Assembly (NCBI RefSeq): GCF_000518725.1
Contig: NZ_JAED01000008.1
Location: forward strand, 1 to 57,976
Direction of reading: 5' to 3'
DNA: 57,976 bases
Source of the DNA: Mesoplasma seiffertii ATCC 49495
GTDB taxonomy: Bacteria; Bacillota_I; Bacilli_A; Mycoplasmatales; Mycoplasmataceae
Part shown: positions 10,606-21,169 of the stretch, in pieces
Position numbering within the stretch: the stretch's first letter is position 1
How the letters are laid out: the number at the start of each line of letters is the position of its first letter
Notes under the pieces: generated by a model
What the model was told of the DNA's origin: nothing
Databases searched by the model: none
The model's input: only the letters and a program-made list of their open reading frames with translations
Position numbers and translations under genes: made by a program

Positions 10606-11700
10606 ATGCAAAGAAAAAGAATAGGAATCAGTATTTATCCAGAAAAGGCTCCACTTGAAGAAACTTTGAAGTATTTGAAAACTGCACGTGATTTGGGATA
10701 CGAAATGGTTTTTGTAAGTTTTATTCATTTACAAAAACATCAACAAGCTGAAATTGCAGTTGTAAAGCAAGCAATAAAATATGCCAACGAATTAAACTTT
10801 TATATCATTGCCGATTTTCATTATCCTTCATTAGAAATGCTAGAAATTCCGATTGATGATTTTAAATTAATTTATGAAATGGGAATTTCTTGTGTAAGAT
10901 TTGATTCACCAGCATTGCCAAAAGAATTAGCTGATTTAACCCATAATGAGTATGGAATTGATATTCAATTAAATATGAGTAATAATGATCATTTAATTAC
11001 TAATGTTTTGGATTATCAACCGGTTTTAACTAGACTTAACGGATGTCATAATTTTTATCCTCAGAAACATACTGGATTACCTTTCGACTTTTTCCGAGAA
11101 GCTAATAAAAAGTATGTGACTAAAAATTTGGAAACATCAGCATTTATTGGTTCACACTTCGGAAATCAAGGTCCAGCAGGGGTTAATCATGAGTTGGTAA
11201 CAATTGAGGCTTTACGTTATTTACCTTGTTCAACTCAGGCTAAATATTTGTTTTATACTAATGAAATTAACAATGTGTTGTTTGGGAATGCTTTTGCTAC
11301 TCAGACTGAACTAGAAGAGTTAGTGAAAGTTAATCGTGATGAGATTACTTTGAAAATTCAGTTACAGCCAGACATAACTGACGAGGAAATGACAATTTTA
11401 AAATGAAAAAAACATTTCCGAAGAGGGGATATTACTGAAGCATTTATTCGTTCAACAATGACAAGAGTCATTTATAAAGACCTAGAAATTTTAAGTAAAA
11501 AAGGGCCCGAAACTTTTAATCGTGGAGATGTTATAGTTGTTAATAAAAATGGAAATAGCTATAAAGGAGAGTTACATATAATTCTTATTGATAATTTTAA
11601 AGTTGATAATAATGAGTATAATCTAGTAGGAAAAATTGATCAAAGTGAACTAATGCTTTTAGATTATGTTAAACCGTGAGCACACTTTAGATTTGAATAA
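10606..11700 (+). CDS. MupG-like 6-phospho-N-acetylmuramidase (DUF871)
   Basis: The 364-residue protein matches the DUF871/MupG architecture: an N-terminal TIM-barrel part (RIGISIYPEKAPLEETLKY, IIADFHYPS, VRFDS) and a C-terminal cyclophilin-like beta domain (from about residue 270, FNRGDVIVV to the end). MupG of Staphylococcus cleaves MurNAc-6P-GlcNAc taken up by a PTS. GCHNFYPQKHTGL and FIGSHFGNQGPAG look like active-site segments. ATG 10606 is chosen because AAAGGGA sits 5 nt upstream; a TTG at 10591 is less likely. It follows the PTS genes in the same direction. In a wall-less organism the substrate may be foreign peptidoglycan fragments or another phospho-disaccharide. Confidence 0.85.
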
Positions 11701-11810
11701 AAAAGACTAGTTCAAAAGATTTTAAAAAAAATAACTAGAACACATACTATTTGCAAATTCTTAAAATAGTAAAACCTTCTTTGTAGAATAAAGTAGAATC
11801 AACAATTAAC

Positions 11811-11843
11811 AAAAAAATATGCTTTTATTAGCATATTTTTTTA
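11811..11843 (+). terminator. Intrinsic terminator after the MupG-like gene
   Basis: AAAAATATGC and GCATATTTTT (stem 11813-11822 with 11831-11840) flank an 8-nt loop, with A and T tracts outside. Confidence 0.75.
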
Positions 11844-11902
11844 TCAATCATTTAGTAATATGATGCTCTCTTTAGAATAATTAAATATTTCCAAACTTTA
11901 AC

Positions 11903-12440
11903 TTAAAATTTAACTCTTTGGATCAACTTTAAACATACAAAGTTGGATATCAAAATTCCTGAAATAGATAGTGGGATGTTCAAGAACTGTTGTCATTGAT
12001 TATTGATAATTCAGTATGGTGAAGCTAACCCAGAAAAAAAGTGAATAAAGAATAAATTTAGTTCCTAACGGTAATTGAGTAATTTTTTCAGAACTTAGAC
12101 CACTTGAAAATCTTAAGGATACTAAAATGACACCCAGTACAATAAAAGTTACAATTCAGTTAAAAAAGAGTTGATGGTGACTAAGCAAACAACTACAAAA
12201 AACTTGCAATCAATAAAGAGTTAACAACAATATTAAAAACTAAAAAAACATAAGAACTTTTAAAAATATTTAAAACTAGTTAGGAATTTGCATCTACATA
12301 ACTTAAAGAGATATTAGTCAAAATATAAAGTAGTAGAAGTCTTCCTATTGATGTGGAAATTACAAAACTTAATCAGTTAGTTTTTCAGTTTATTTGATTA
12401 CATTCCAGATCTTTGAATTATGTTTTAATACTTGTATTAA
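11903..12440 (-). pseudogene. Decayed ABC-2 permease remnant
   Basis: No gene is open here, but the minus strand carries broken homology to the intact permease at 13468-14238. SPYWIINNQWQQFLNIPLSI here matches SPYWIITNQWQQYLNIPFSI there, and NIVVNSLLIASF matches NILINSFFIATF. The frame is broken by TAG and TAA codons (in NSLLIASFL and after YVDANS) and by at least two frameshifts, one in a T7 run. AGGAGGTGG on the minus strand near 12441-12449 may be its old ribosome-binding site. It is an inactivated duplicate. The rest of the 11844-12490 gap shows nothing else I can support. Confidence 0.75.
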
Positions 12441-12492
12441 AACCACCTCCTAAATAATTTTCATAATAAATATCAACAAGAGCAAAAAAATC

Positions 12493-12540
12493 AAGATAAG
12501 TTTGCAAAAATTTGCAAACTTATCTTTTTTTTTTTTTTTT
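12493..12540 (+). terminator. 16-bp hairpin with T16 tract just before a gene
   Basis: Positions 12493-12508 pair perfectly with 12511-12526 over a 2-nt loop, then T runs from 12525 to 12540. It has the shape of a strong terminator but ends only 20 bp before the next ATG, so the downstream promoter must overlap it. Length change in the T tract could alter expression. Confidence 0.7.
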
Positions 12541-12560
12541 GTCGGAGTAAAATTGAATCT

Positions 12561-13337
12561 ATGAAAGTTGAGAATAAAAGAATGAAAAATTTTATGAAAG
12601 AAAAGGTTACTATAAGTTTGTACTTATTTTTTGCAATAGTGCCGCTTTTTTGTGTAACTTTAGACTTATTTTTGTCTACAATTTTACCAGATTCTGAGTA
12701 TGGTAATATGGTTAATAATTTTGACTTTTCGATTATAAATCAGATTATTTACTTTTCTGTTTGATCAGCACTTATAACATCAGTTTGAGGGATTTGTATG
12801 TCAATTGAATACTTTAACCATAAAATGCCAAACTGAGTTAAATCACGAGATACTTTTACAATGGTAGCAGTATTTAACTTTATAGTCTTTATAGTTTATA
12901 TGTCGGGAATGATTGCTTCTATGGACAACATTGTTGGATTTAATACTTGGTATAAAATATTAAAGTCAGTTTTAGAGCATTTTATCGCCCCACCAATTTT
13001 GTTTTTGTTTTATTTTTTGCAAAAAACTGAGCGTAGAAATATTAAAGACTATTCTGTTAAGAATGGTTTAAAAACAATGATAATTCCAACTATTTATGTT
13101 ATCTTTGTAACAATTCGTTGTGTAATGATTCATACGTTTATTGATAATATTGATAATGCCTTTACGCCATTTCCATATGATCAAATTGATCCTTATACTA
13201 AGCCAATGTATCTCGTAATTCCTGGAACAATTGCTCTGATTGTTGTTCCTTATCTTTTGGGAATTGGTTTCAATTATTTAGCAAACATTAATAAATGAAA
13301 GCCAATCCCGATGATAAGTAGCTTAGATATGTCATAA
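12561..13337 (+). CDS. Multi-pass membrane protein, possibly Pr6Pr-like
   Basis: The 258-residue product has about six hydrophobic helices. The segments LEHFIAPPILFLFYFLQ, MIIPTIYVIFVTIR and FPYDQIDP recall the Pr6Pr family of six-TM bacterial proteins, whose function is unknown. The start is taken as the first ATG, with GGAG 14 nt upstream; ATGs at residues 8 and 12 are possible alternatives. It stands alone, preceded by a hairpin and T tract and followed by a terminator. The Pr6Pr assignment is tentative. Confidence 0.6.
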
Positions 13338-13420
13338 ATACTTAGGAAACACTTGAAATAAGATAAACCAAAGATTAAAACTAACAATTATGTGGTTTTG
13401 AAACATTTTAGTATATATGC

Positions 13421-13453
13421 AGAACATCTCTTCAAAAAATGAGATGTTTTTTA
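13421..13453 (+). terminator. Intrinsic terminator
   Basis: AACATCTC (13423-13430) and GAGATGTT (13441-13448) flank a 10-nt loop, followed by TTTT. It ends the plus-strand gene and lies just beyond the convergent ABC permease stop. Confidence 0.75.
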
Positions 13454-13467
13454 GTTCTATAATGGCC

Positions 13468-14238
13468 TTAGTAGTCGATTTCTTGGTACTCTTTTAATCC
13501 CAAGAAGATGAAGAATATAGATCCCAAAATGGAAAAAGGAATATTCAAATATTGTTGTCACTGATTTGTGATAATTCAGTACGGTGATGTTACTCCAATG
13601 AAAGGAAAGTATCGTAAAATTGTTAAAAAAAGACCTGAAGAGCTGGTTATTGGGAGAGTAGCTGTACCCATATTACTTATAAAAATTAAACTACCACCCA
13701 AAATATTCATTATTAAATACTGAAATGAAAATGCGTTTATAGATCACAAAAAAAATCATGTAATAAATGTGGCTATAAAAAATGAATTAATCAAAATGTT
13801 GAAAATAAGGAGTATTAATTCTTTTACCAAAAATGTTTTGAAAGCATATGTAGTAACGACAATTACAAAAAATAATAGCATTCGAGAAAAAATGTAGGAC
13901 ATTAAAAAGTAGATATTCCCCAAGTACAGGCTTCTTTTTGTCAAAGAAGATAAAAGCATAATTTGGGCTCTTTTTTTTCTTATCTCTTTTATAAAAAGTC
14001 TATTTATCATAAATGAAGTTTCAAAGAAAAGAAAAAGTCACAAGATTAGGAATAGGGAGACTGAAATATCAATCGACGCTTCCTTCGCCTCTGCTGTTTC
14101 GTTTTCCTGTATAAATCCATTAGATAATATACAAACAACTAAGTAAAATGAACTAAGACACGTAATAATAATATAGAGCAGTCAATGCCTTTTTCAAGCA
14201 ATCTTAAAAGCAATTAAAAAATTTAATCTAGATAGCAT
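13468..14238 (-). CDS. ABC-2 type transporter permease
   Basis: The 256-residue protein has about six predicted membrane helices and a soluble loop after the first (QENETAEAKEASID). It is the partner of the ATPase at 14228-14935: its ATG lies inside the last codons of the ATPase gene, an 11-nt overlap typical of translational coupling. The frame is interrupted by TGA codons at Trp positions (for example TSPYW, NQWQQ). Together they form a small exporter resembling bacitracin- or bacteriocin-type ABC-2 systems; the substrate is unknown. A broken paralogue lies at 11903-12440. Confidence 0.8.
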
Positions 14239-14935
14239 CATTTTTCAGCGGTTCCTTTCTAAAGATGTCAGCATATACTTTTTTTAAATTAGTGGATGAA
14301 TCTATACTTCTTTGCAGCAAAATGGAGTTATCTTTAATGATTACTACAGAATCACAAATCTCGGAAATTTGTTCCACCAGATGAGTACAATATATAACTG
14401 TTTTATTTTGCAATTTTTGCTTGACATAGTTTAAGAAAACAATTTGCATTAAAGGATCCAATCCATTAGTTGGCTCATCAAAAATGTAGCAATCTTTTTC
14501 AAAACCTAATGCAATACAAATTTTAAGTTTTTGCTTCATCCCAGTCGATAATTTAGCTATTTTAGTTTTTTGATTCAAATCAAATTCAAAAATAGTAGAT
14601 AGTTCAGCCAAATTATTTTCTTGATTCTTGTTAAGCTGCCTACAAATTCAAATAAAGTCCTTGACTGACATTCAATCTGGCAAATTATTTTCAGTGGATA
14701 TATAACCCACGTTATTTAAATTGAAATGAACATCTTGATTAGAAGAATTGTTCAATAAAACTTCGCCCTTATCAGGTACCAAAAAACCTAAAATAAGATT
14801 AATTAGAGTAGTTTTGCCAGCACCATTGGGACCTAATATGCCAAGCTTTTGCTGATTATAAATTGTTAGATTAATATTTCTTATCCCTGCTGTTTTATTA
14901 AACATTTTTGTTAGATTTTTAGCTTCTATTTTCAT
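14228..14935 (-). CDS. ABC transporter ATP-binding protein
   Basis: The 235-residue ATPase has Walker A GPNGAGKTT, signature LSTGMKQKL, Walker B CYIFDEP and H-loop TVIYCTH, all intact. The segment between them holds TGA Trp codons (PDWMSVKDFIWICRQ). AGGAGG lies 5 nt before the ATG, the strongest Shine-Dalgarno site of this locus. It powers the permease encoded immediately downstream. The family is the ABC-2/drug-export type (CcmA-like). The substrate cannot be inferred. Confidence 0.93.
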
Positions 14936-15110
14936 ATTGTCCTCCTCAAGTAATTATTCAAAAAGAACTTTCAAAAAGCAATTTTTTTGAATGTTAGTTG
15001 TATTCATTTTACGAATATAAATTCAAACTACGATAAATTTTCAAAATATGTATTTGAAATAGGAATGATGAATAAGATATATTAAAATATATTATGAAAT
15101 CGAGGTTGAA

Positions 15111-16268
15111 ATGGAAAAAGTTTTATTAATTACTATTATTATTTTGCTAGTTGCTTGTGTGGGAATTTTATTAGTGTTTATGGTGTTTAAGAAGGGCAAT
15201 GGAAAAGTATATGGAGAAGGAGGAATTGAAAAAAAGGATTTTGAAATATTACAAGCTAAATTATCAGAACTTAATACTAAGACTTCTAGTGAGTTAAAAG
15301 AATATATCAATTCCTTAAATAATACGAGTAACGAAAAGTTATCTACATTCGAAAGAGGTTTAAAAGAAGACATTGCAAAAAGTTTATTAAACAACTCTCA
15401 GGGATTAAATTCAGTAGAAACCGAAGTTAAAAAGTGAATTTTGGAACAAAACAAAAGTACTCAAGATAAGTTAGATTTATCTTCAAAAGAAGTGCGAATG
15501 TTATTGGGACAAGTCAAAGAGCAATCAGCACCAATAGCTGATGTCAAAGATAGAGTAATGAAATTAGACAATTTACTAAGTCAAAATAATAAAGCTGGTA
15601 AGTCTGGAGAGTATTTATTAGAAAGACTTTTTGAAAATTTTAGTGGTATTAATAAAAACACTAATCTCTTATTTGAGCGCCAATATACTTTAAATAAAAA
15701 AGTAGATGACAAAAAGTTAATTGTCGATTTATTCATTAAAGGAGATGGAGTAAAATTTAGAAATATTCCTGTTGATGCAAAGTTTCCCTTTAATGCCTTT
15801 AAGGAATTATTTGATCATGAAGAAAATACAAATGGATATAATGAAAAAGTCAAACAATTTATTGCTGATGTTAAAAAAAGAATAACTGAAACAAGTAAAT
15901 ATGTAAGTGAAGAAGATAATACTGTGTATGCGATAATGTTTGTTCCAAGTGAAGGAGTTTTTTCATTTATTAATGCAAATTCAGATTTGATAGATTTTGC
16001 CTTTAAGAATAAAGTTATCATTGCAGGACCAAGCACGCTAGTTGCAATTTTACAGTCTGTTGATAAGTACATGGAATTATTTGATAATATTGCCCAAGCA
16101 GACAAAAAGATTCAAATGCTTGATAAGACAATTAAGTATTTAGATAACTATGATGAACAGATGGAGAAATTTTTCAATTCAGTTGAGTCATTAATAAACA
16201 ACTATGAAAACGTAAAAGTTAAGGATAAAAGTCTACGTAGCCAATATAACAAACTTATAAAAGAGTAA
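15111..16268 (+). CDS. rmuC: DNA recombination protein RmuC
   Basis: This 385-residue protein starts with one membrane helix (residues 4-26) and a coiled-coil region, followed by the RmuC nuclease-like domain with VDAKFPFNAF, AIMFVPSEGVFSF and VIIAGPSTLVAIL. RmuC limits rearrangements at DNA repeats and is thought to act as a membrane-anchored nuclease. It is transcribed divergently from the ABC exporter with about 175 bp between. The ATG is preceded by GAGGTTGAA. The length is somewhat below the usual 400-480 residues. Confidence 0.92.
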
Positions 16269-16481
16269 CAAAGTACAAATAAAATATTAGTAGCAAAATA
16301 CTTTAAGTTATTATTTATTGAGGATAAGACCTATAAAAAGCTAGTAGGTTTCCAAACACTAAAATTACCAATTAGTTACTTTGTTTCGAGAATGAAATGA
16401 TATAAAGTAATTTACATTTAGGCTGACAAAATTTCACTTTATAATTAAAGGTAAGAAATAAAAAGCAAGGGAGAGTTTTCA

Positions 16482-17441
16482 ATGGCTAAGTCAATCGACA
16501 AAAGTAAAATTACCTATCATGATATTGCTGAATTTTCAGGACTTGGAGTAGGAACAGTATCAAGATATTTTAATAATTATAATATCTCAGCAGCTTCACG
16601 AAAAAAGATTGATGAAGTCTTAAAAAAGATTGATTATGTTCCAAACTATGCAGCAGCATCAATTAGAAAAAAAGTTAGAGATGTTTATTTAATGTTGCCA
16701 TTTAATAATGACGAAACAGCTAATATGGAAATCGTCAATGGGGTAAAAAGTTACTTTGAATTAAAAGATGTTAATTTCTTTGTATTTATTTCATCAGATG
16801 ATAGTGAGCAATATCAAAAAGATTTGGATTATTTAATTTCTCGAAATCCTTATGCGGTGATTTTATTGCTTCCAAAAGATACAAGCGTTGAACTTGAAAA
16901 CCGAATTGCAAAGATCAAAACAACAAAGTTAGTCACTTATAACAAAAAAATTGCTGATGTTGAGACTTATGAAATTGAAGATTATGAAATGTTCAAACGA
17001 TTGGCATTAAAAGTTTCTAAGAACTATCAAGACAAAAACATTTTATATATTGGATTACCAGAAAGTGATGTGACGACAGGAAAATTGCGTAAACAAGGAT
17101 TTAAAGAAAATCTTACAAACAACAGGGCTACCTTTCTAGAAGTTTCTAAAAATACAATTGAAATTATAAGAACTGAATTCGCAAATTGTTTACAAGATCA
17201 AAGGTTTGATATTTTTGTGTGTGGAACTCATACAATCGCATTAACAGTTAATGACTTTTTAACTAAAAAGGGTATCAGAGAACAAGTTATATTGACAGAC
17301 ATTGGAAGAATGGGTAAAACAAATGCACTAGTCAAACCTGAGTATTTAGTATTTATTGATTACTTTTTAATTGGCTGTCAAATTGCTAAGAAATTGTTAG
17401 ATATTGAGTTTATTTATAAAAAAAACTTTGAAATTATTTAA
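16482..17441 (+). CDS. LacI-family repressor of the trehalose genes
   Basis: The 319-residue protein has an N-terminal LacI helix-turn-helix (YHDIAEFSGLGVGTVSRYFN, residues 12-31), a hinge region with SRKKIDEVLKKIDYVPN and a periplasmic-binding-protein-like sensor domain. It lies directly upstream of treB, and a perfect 18-bp palindrome with a central CG, the classic LacI-type site, lies between the two genes. The inferred ligand is trehalose-6-phosphate, as for TreR of Gram-negatives; low-GC Gram-positives usually use a GntR-type TreR instead. A TATAAT at 16440-16445 may be its promoter. GGGAG precedes the ATG. Confidence 0.88.
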   Translation: MAKSIDKSKITYHDIAEFSGLGVGTVSRYFNNYNISAASRKKIDEVLKKIDYVPNYAAASIRKKVRDVYLMLPFNNDETANMEIVNGVKSYFELKDVNFFVFISSDDSEQYQKDLDYLISRNPYAVILLLPKDTSVELENRIAKIKTTKLVTYNKKIADVETYEIEDYEMFKRLALKVSKNYQDKNILYIGLPESDVTTGKLRKQGFKENLTNNRATFLEVSKNTIEIIRTEFANCLQDQRFDIFVCGTHTIALTVNDFLTKKGIREQVILTDIGRMGKTNALVKPEYLVFIDYFLIGCQIAKKLLDIEFIYKKNFEII

Positions 17442-17458
17442 TAATTTCTTTTTTTTTG
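17430..17458 (+). terminator. Terminator overlapping the repressor stop
   Basis: GAAATTAT (17430-17437) and ATAATTTC (17441-17448) flank TTA, followed by nine T. The stop codon is inside the hairpin, separating repressor and treB transcripts. Confidence 0.75.
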
Positions 17459-17490
17459 TATAATTTAGGTGTATTGGAAACGTTTCCAAT
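17459..17490 (+). promoter_or_regulatory. treB -10 element and LacI-type operator
   Basis: TATAAT at 17459-17464 is followed by the perfect palindrome ATTGGAAACGTTTCCAAT at 17473-17490. The operator would cover the transcription start and block initiation. No convincing -35 hexamer is seen. Confidence 0.8.
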
Positions 17491-17502
17491 GGAAAGGAAA
17501 AT

Positions 17503-19080
17503 ATGCAAAAGAAAAATAAGCAAGAAAAGATTAAAGCGGTTAAAGTAGATTTAACAGCTTGATCTCAAGAAATGTTAGAGCTTTTGGGTGGTTCTGACAA
17601 TATTATTTCCGTTGCGCATTGTTTAACTAGACTACGATTGGTTATTAAAGATGAAACTTTAATTAAAAAAGCTGATGTTGAAAAAATGCCCAGCGTAAAA
17701 GGTACATTTAAATCTTCAGGACAATTCCAGATTATCATTGGAACTGATGTTGAAAATTATTTTAAAGAATTTGTGAAAATTTCTGGAGTTCAAAGTGTTT
17801 CAAAAGAACAAAGCAAAGCAATAGCTGCTAATGAAAAAGGAAATTTATTTGTTCGAGGATTAAACTTTTTAGGAGAAGTGTTTATTCCAATTGTGCCTGT
17901 TTTAGTTGCCGGAGGAATTATTTTAGGTTTTAGAAATGTTCTGGAAGCTGATTTCAATGGTTGAAAAATCATTGAACAAGGCCAATTTTGAGTAGGGTTA
18001 AACGACTTTTTATGAATCCCTGCGCAAGTATGTTTCTGATGATTACCAGTTCACATTTGTTGAAGTATTTTTAGAAAAATGGAAGCAGATCAAGTTTTAG
18101 GAATTGTTGTTGGGCTTTGTTTGATGGTGCCACCACTAATTAATACTTATGAAGTTATCGGAGGAACAGGCAAAGATTCTCCAATTTGAATTTGAGATAT
18201 TATCAAAGAACTTCAACAACAAGGAAAAGATGCTGCTTTTGATTGAGGATTTATGAAGTATCCTTGAAAAATTCAGTATACTGCTCAAGTTATTCCAGCA
18301 TTTGCAATTGGGATTGTGGGAGCCCATATTAATAAATGAATTAAACGAGTATCACCAGGATACATTAGTCAAATATCAGTACCATTGGTAACAATCTTGC
18401 CAACATTTATAATTGCAATGTTTATTGTTGGACCTATTGGATTTGTAATTGCATCAGCAATAGGATATGCCGTTTCATGATCATTTACTAATCCGATTGC
18501 CAAATATTTTTCAGGATTTATTGTAGGGTTTGCGTATGCCCCAATTGTTCTAACAGGAGTTCATCATTTATTTAATGCGATCTTTATTCAAGATACTGCT
18601 CAAAATGGAGGAAACTTCCTATTTATTGGAACTTGTGCTCAAGCAATTGCACAAGGAGGAGCTGTTATTGGTTGAATCTTAGTTAACCGTAAAGACCCAA
18701 GAACTAAAGACGTAGGAATTCCATCAATTGTGTCTGCCTATTTAGGTGTAACAGAACCAGCAATGTATGGAGTAAATCTAAAACATATGTATCCATTTGT
18801 AGCTGCTTCAATTGCGACTGGAGTAGGATTAGAAATAGCTGTAATTTCTGGTACTAGTGCCTATAATTCAGGAAATGGAGCTTGATTAGGAATTTTAAAT
18901 GTTCAGGCTGAATCACAAATTTCTGGAGTTAATACATGAGCTGGAACAGGATATACATGATTTATGATTGCTATGCTTGTAACTACTGCCTTATCAATAT
19001 CATTAACAATGTTATTTTCAAAAGTTAACTACTTCAAAAAATTTAACATTGAAATGAAAGCTGCTGAATTACTAAAATAG
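17503..19080 (+). CDS. treB: Trehalose-type PTS EIIBC
   Basis: The 525-residue protein joins an N-terminal EIIB domain (phosphorylated Cys40 in AHCLTRLRL) to a roughly ten-helix EIIC of the glucose superfamily. EIIC motifs include TGVHHLFNA and GVTEPAMYGV. Absence of a fused EIIA fits TreB, which borrows EIIA-Glc (crr at 22986). Trehalose rather than sucrose is inferred from the phosphotrehalase gene 31 bp downstream. The ATG follows GGAAAGG, and the operator lies directly upstream. Confidence 0.92.
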
Positions 19081-19111
19081 AATAGTTAAGAATAAAATAA
19101 GGAGAAAGAAC

Positions 19112-20743
19112 GTGAAAAATGAACTAGTATATGAAGTCTTTATACCTACTTTTAAAGATGGATTAAAAACAGGAAAAGGAAACTTTCAAGGAGTTATTGA
19201 AAAACTAACTTATTTAAAAGATTTAGGGGTAACAAGAATTTGACTTTCACCTTTTTATAAATCACCGTTTAAAGATAGCGGATATGATGTTGCAAATTAC
19301 TATGAAGTTAATCCAGAGTTTGGTTCATTAAAAGATTTAGAGCAACTAATTAAAAAAGCTGCAGATTTAAAAATTTCGATTGTAACTGATGTTGTTTTTA
19401 ATCATACCTCGGATCAACATGAATGATTTCAAAAAGCCTTACAAGGGGATCCAAAGTATATAGGTTTTTATATATTTAAAGACCCTGTTAATGGTGGCGT
19501 ACCGACTAACTGAAAAAGTAAAATGGGTGGAAGCACCTGAGAGTTTGTTCCTCAACTAAATAAGTATTATTTACATTTATTTGCAAAAGAACAACCTGAC
19601 TTAAACTGACAAAATCATGAATTGAGACAAGAATTGATAAACGTACTTCAATTTTGAAAAAATAAGGGAATTAAGGGATTTAGGTTGGATGTCTGTAATC
19701 TATATGATAAACCAACAATTTTTGAAGATGATAATTTAGGTGATGGTCGAAGATTTTACACTGATGGAGCTAATATTGAACAATACTTCAAACTAATGAA
19801 TCAAGAGGTTTTCAGTAAAGTTGAAGACTGTTTTACAGTTGGAGAAGTATCTTCAACAACAAAAGAAAAGTCTGCTAAGTATGCTAAAAAGCATAACCAA
19901 CAATTAGATTCAGTATTTACTTTTTTACATCTTAAAGTAGATTATGTGAATAACAACAAGTGAACTTATGCTCAACCCGACCTAAATATATTTTGAAAGT
20001 TACTTAAAGAGTGACAAGAATATTATCAGCAACAAGATGCAGAATTGGCATTATTTATGAATAACCATGATCAACCAAGAGCGGTGAGTCGCTTTGGTGA
20101 TTCTGCAAATTTTTGAAAAGAAAGTGCGACTGCAATTTTTGGATTTACAGCTCTAATGAGAGGTGTACCATTTTTATATCAAGGAGAAGAAATCGGTATG
20201 ACTAATCTTGATTTAGATGACCTTGAAAAATTTGTTGATGTTGAATCTACTGGTCATATTCCAGAATTATTAGATAATCATTCTTCAGCAGACGTTTTAA
20301 AAATCTTAAATTCGAAGGCTCGTGATAATGCTAGAAGTGTAATGCAATGAAATCAACAAAGATTTGCTGGATTTACAGAAAGTGATCAATGTCATCAGTA
20401 TGTTAATCAAAACTTTTTAACAATTAATGTTGAAAATCAAATTAGCAATCCAGATTCAATTTTAAATCACTATAAAAAATTAATAAACTTGCGTAAAACT
20501 TTGAAGCCTTTGTATGAAGGAACAATTGAATTTTTTGAGAGTTTAGATTACGCTTACAAACGAATTTATCAAAACGAAGAAATTTGAGTTCTGACAAACT
20601 GAACTAAAGTTCCTAAAATAACTGAACTAAAAAATGCAGAAGATCACTTTGAAGTTGTCTACAATAATTATCAAACTTTTGACACTCAGACTTTATTACC
20701 ATATCAATTAGTAGTTTTAAAAAAGGTGTCGCATGAGATATAA
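19112..20743 (+). CDS. treC: Trehalose-6-phosphate hydrolase, GH13
   Basis: This 543-residue cytoplasmic enzyme cleaves trehalose-6-phosphate to glucose and glucose-6-phosphate. All four GH13 regions are present: DVVFNH, GFRLDV with nucleophile Asp193, GEVS with acid Glu245, and NNHD with Asp320. The start is GTG at 19112 with AAGGAGAAAG just upstream; no ATG fits as well. It lies behind treB in one transcript, and its last 11 nt overlap the next gene. The equivalent gene is called treA in Bacillus. Confidence 0.93.
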
Positions 20744-21086
20744 TTCTCGAGAAAATGCAAAGTTTGCTTTAATTTCTAGTATTGTAGTAACTCTAGTTTC
20801 AACAGCCTTGTTTGTTATTGGGGTTGTTTATGTTGGAGCAATTAAAAGCTTTCCGTATTGATGAGTGTTTCTAATTATTGTGATTATTCAAGTGATAGTC
20901 ACTTCAATTTATTGCTATGTAGCAATCTTTAAAATAAAAATTGATGGTTATTATGATCGCGAAAAAATTAGTCGTCAAATCTTTTATCTAGTAATTGCCG
21001 AAGGACTAACTTTAAATGTCTTTGCTTTTCTTTATGGGTTATATAGTTATCGAAAAGTGTTTCACAGTACCAAAATCTTCTGATAA
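20733..21086 (+). CDS. Multi-pass membrane protein coupled to the trehalose genes
   Basis: The 117-residue product has three hydrophobic segments (residues about 12-36, 45-66 and 84-102), and the last codon before the stop is a TGA Trp. Its ATG overlaps the treC stop by 11 nt with AGGTG upstream, so it is translationally coupled. I do not recognise the family. Similar small membrane proteins accompany crr (23482) and the GH1 genes in this window, which hints at a link to sugar uptake, but nothing in the sequence proves it. Confidence 0.7.
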
Positions 21087-21114
21087 TCATATTCTAAAAA
21101 AACATTCCTAATTG

Positions 21115-21144
21115 TTGTAATTAGTATGGAAAATATTCTATAAT
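21115..21144 (+). promoter_or_regulatory. ptsI promoter with embedded palindrome half
   Basis: TTGTAA (21115-21120), 18-nt spacer, TATAAT (21139-21144). The spacer contains TGGAAAATATTCT, one arm-pair short of the TTGGAA-N4-TTCCAA sites elsewhere. Confidence 0.6.
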
Positions 21145-21169
21145 AATATGTATAGTAAGGTGAGAAGAT

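Noticed and set aside
11701-12560. Possible tRNA or small RNA in the long gap
   Set aside because: No cloverleaf, CCA-type end or conserved T-loop sequence is seen; the gap is explained by a decayed permease and two terminators.
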